Of a stretch of DNA of 22,315 nucleotides, positions 21,297 through 22,315 are shown in pieces. The DNA is from Pseudomonadota bacterium (GTDB lineage Bacteria > Pseudomonadota > Alphaproteobacteria > Caulobacterales > Caulobacteraceae): contig JAEXKM010000362.1 of NCBI GenBank assembly GCA_023445705.1, positions 1-22,315 on the forward strand, written 5' to 3'. Below the pieces are notes generated by a model. The model saw nothing but the letters and a program-made list of their open reading frames with translations, ran no database searches and was not told the origin of the DNA. Each line of letters starts with the position of its first letter. Positions within the stretch are counted from its first letter, which is position 1. A program made the translations under genes and the position numbers.

Positions 21297-22315
21297 ATGT
21301 CGGACGCGCCGCTCATTTCGATCCCCGGCGCACCGACGCCCGCAGGCGGCCAGGCCGCGTGGTTCAAGGGAGCCGACGGCGCTGCGCTGCGCGCGGCGCT
21401 TTTTCCGGCCAAGGGAACGGTCAGGGGCTCGATCGTCCTCAGCGGCGGGCGGACCGAGCCCATCGAGAAGTATTTCGAGGTCATCGACGACCTGACCGGA
21501 CGTGGCTACGTGGTGCTGGCCCACGACTGGCGCGGCCAGGGCCTATCCCGCCGCGAACTGCCTGACCGGCTCGCGGGCCACGCCCGCGGCTACGACGCCT
21601 TCCTCTCTGACTATCGCGCTCTCCTGGCGAAGTACGAGGCTCAACTGCCCAAGCCGTGGTTCGCCATCGGCCACTCCATGGGCGGTTGCCTGACGCTGCT
21701 GGCCCTGGCCAAGGGCGAAGCTCCGCGCTTTGCGGGCGCGATCCTGTCCGCGCCGATGCTGGGGGTTCAGCTCGGCGGCATTCCGGCGCCGATGGCCCGT
21801 CTGCTGGCCGGCTTCAACGCGCTTGTCGGACGCGCCGGCGCCTACGTCCGGAAGGACACGCCGGCCGAGACCTTCGAGAACAACATCCTCACTCACGACC
21901 GCGTCCGTTACGAGCGGGCCAAGGCGCAGGTGGCGGCTCATCCCGACCTGGACCTGGGCGGCCCCACCTGGGGCTGGCTCGACTTCGCCCTGCGCGCGAC
22001 CGCCTATCTGGCCAATTCGGAAAATCTACGCGCGGTCACGATCCCGGTGGTCATCGTGTCGGCCGAACGGGACCGGCTTGTCGACAACAGCGCGCAGCGT
22101 GCGGCCGCTGCGAACCTGCCCGCGGGCGAGTTCGTTTCCGTGCCGGGCGCCTACCACGAAATCCTGATGGAGACGGACAACATGCGGAACATCTTCCTGC
22201 GTGCCCTAGACGCCCTCCTGGGGAAGTCGACGCCAGCGTCAGCGCCCGCCGCGCCGCCGCCTGCCGCCGCGCCTCCGGCCCCTGTCGCCAAGGCGCCGGA
22301 GCCGGCGCCTGAAGC
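21297..22315 (+). CDS. lysophospholipase/monoacylglycerol-lipase-like alpha/beta hydrolase (3' end beyond window)
   Basis: The frame from ATG 21297 stays open to the right edge, encoding at least 339 residues, so the gene is cut. It is a PldB-like alpha/beta hydrolase: ADGAALRAALFPAKGTVRGSIVLSGGRTEPIEKYFEVIDDL, HDWRGQGLSRR, the nucleophile elbow GHSMGG, the acid segment SAERDRLVD and the His segment PGAYHEILMETD. All three catalytic residues are present. After the domain (about residue 300) begins a Pro/Ala-rich tail (SAPAAPPPAAAPPAPVAKAPEPAPEA) of unknown length, unusual for this family. The stop of the SCP2 gene lies two bases upstream. Expected activity is hydrolysis of lysophospholipids or monoacylglycerols in the cytoplasm or at the membrane. 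Confidence 0.87.
   Translation, partial: MSDAPLISIPGAPTPAGGQAAWFKGADGAALRAALFPAKGTVRGSIVLSGGRTEPIEKYFEVIDDLTGRGYVVLAHDWRGQGLSRRELPDRLAGHARGYDAFLSDYRALLAKYEAQLPKPWFAIGHSMGGCLTLLALAKGEAPRFAGAILSAPMLGVQLGGIPAPMARLLAGFNALVGRAGAYVRKDTPAETFENNILTHDRVRYERAKAQVAAHPDLDLGGPTWGWLDFALRATAYLANSENLRAVTIPVVIVSAERDRLVDNSAQRAAAANLPAGEFVSVPGAYHEILMETDNMRNIFLRALDALLGKSTPASAPAAPPPAAAPPAPVAKAPEPAPE

Noticed and set aside
1..22315. CRISPR array, tRNA, rRNA, prophage, insertion sequence
   Set aside because: No regularly spaced direct repeats, no tRNA cloverleaf and no transposase, integrase or phage motif was found on either strand.

Overview
This window reads as a chromosomal segment of an alphaproteobacterium, most likely Caulobacteraceae (Caulobacter/Phenylobacterium type). 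The grounds are the very high GC content with strong third-position G/C bias, the family-level character of the proteins (a KdsD, GlmM and phosphohexomutase set, a DUF3617 protein, exported methyltransferase-like proteins, a pentapeptide protein with an N-terminal FAWKDLSGLDLRG stretch), and a small heat-shock gene with a ROSE-like leader. This assignment is inference from sequence style, not from a database match. I see no rRNA, tRNA, CRISPR array, transposase, integrase or phage gene. Both window edges cut a gene.

Layout. 1-322 holds the 3' end of an ABHD10-like alpha/beta hydrolase, followed by a REPIN-like nested palindrome (342-474). 491-2224 (minus) is a YeeZ-like SDR gene downstream of galU. 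2410-2685 (plus) is a small proline-rich lipoprotein. 2690-4510 (minus) is glmS, divergent from glmM (4622-5974, plus), which overlaps an adenine-deaminase-type gene (5974-6993). 6990-9608 (minus) is a tightly overlapped DUF969-DUF979-DUF2891 operon. 9851-10006 (plus) is a 51-residue membrane protein. 10042-14270 (minus) is a four-gene group for envelope sugars: small membrane-anchored protein, kdsD, phosphohexomutase, ugd. 14360-15528 (plus) holds gpmA overlapping a stand-alone RibD-type deaminase. Then come a pentapeptide-repeat protein (15607-16866) and a divergent crotonase (16922-17689). 17759-18214 (minus) is an Hsp20 gene with a strong terminator, a ROSE-like RNA thermometer and a sigma32-like promoter. 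18475-20277 (plus) holds two tandem exported methyltransferase-fold paralogues, followed by an exported DUF3617 protein, and an SCP2 protein directly upstream of a lysophospholipase-like hydrolase that runs off the right edge.

How the genes fit together. The first 14 kb is rich in nucleotide-sugar supply for the cell envelope: GlmS and GlmM make glucosamine-1-phosphate for UDP-GlcNAc; a phosphohexomutase, GalU and Ugd can make glucose-1-phosphate, UDP-glucose and UDP-glucuronate; KdsD makes arabinose-5-phosphate for KDO. The right third is a mix of stress (Hsp20), exported proteins of unknown role and lipid-related proteins.

Most of the window is ordinary core chromosome. The most promising unexplained items are the twin methyltransferase-fold proteins that appear to leave the cytoplasm by two different routes (Sec soluble and Tat lipoprotein) and are separated by a long conserved-looking RNA stem, the ROSE-like leader of hsp20, the DUF969-DUF979-DUF2891 operon, the half-RibD deaminase coupled to gpmA, and small membrane proteins.
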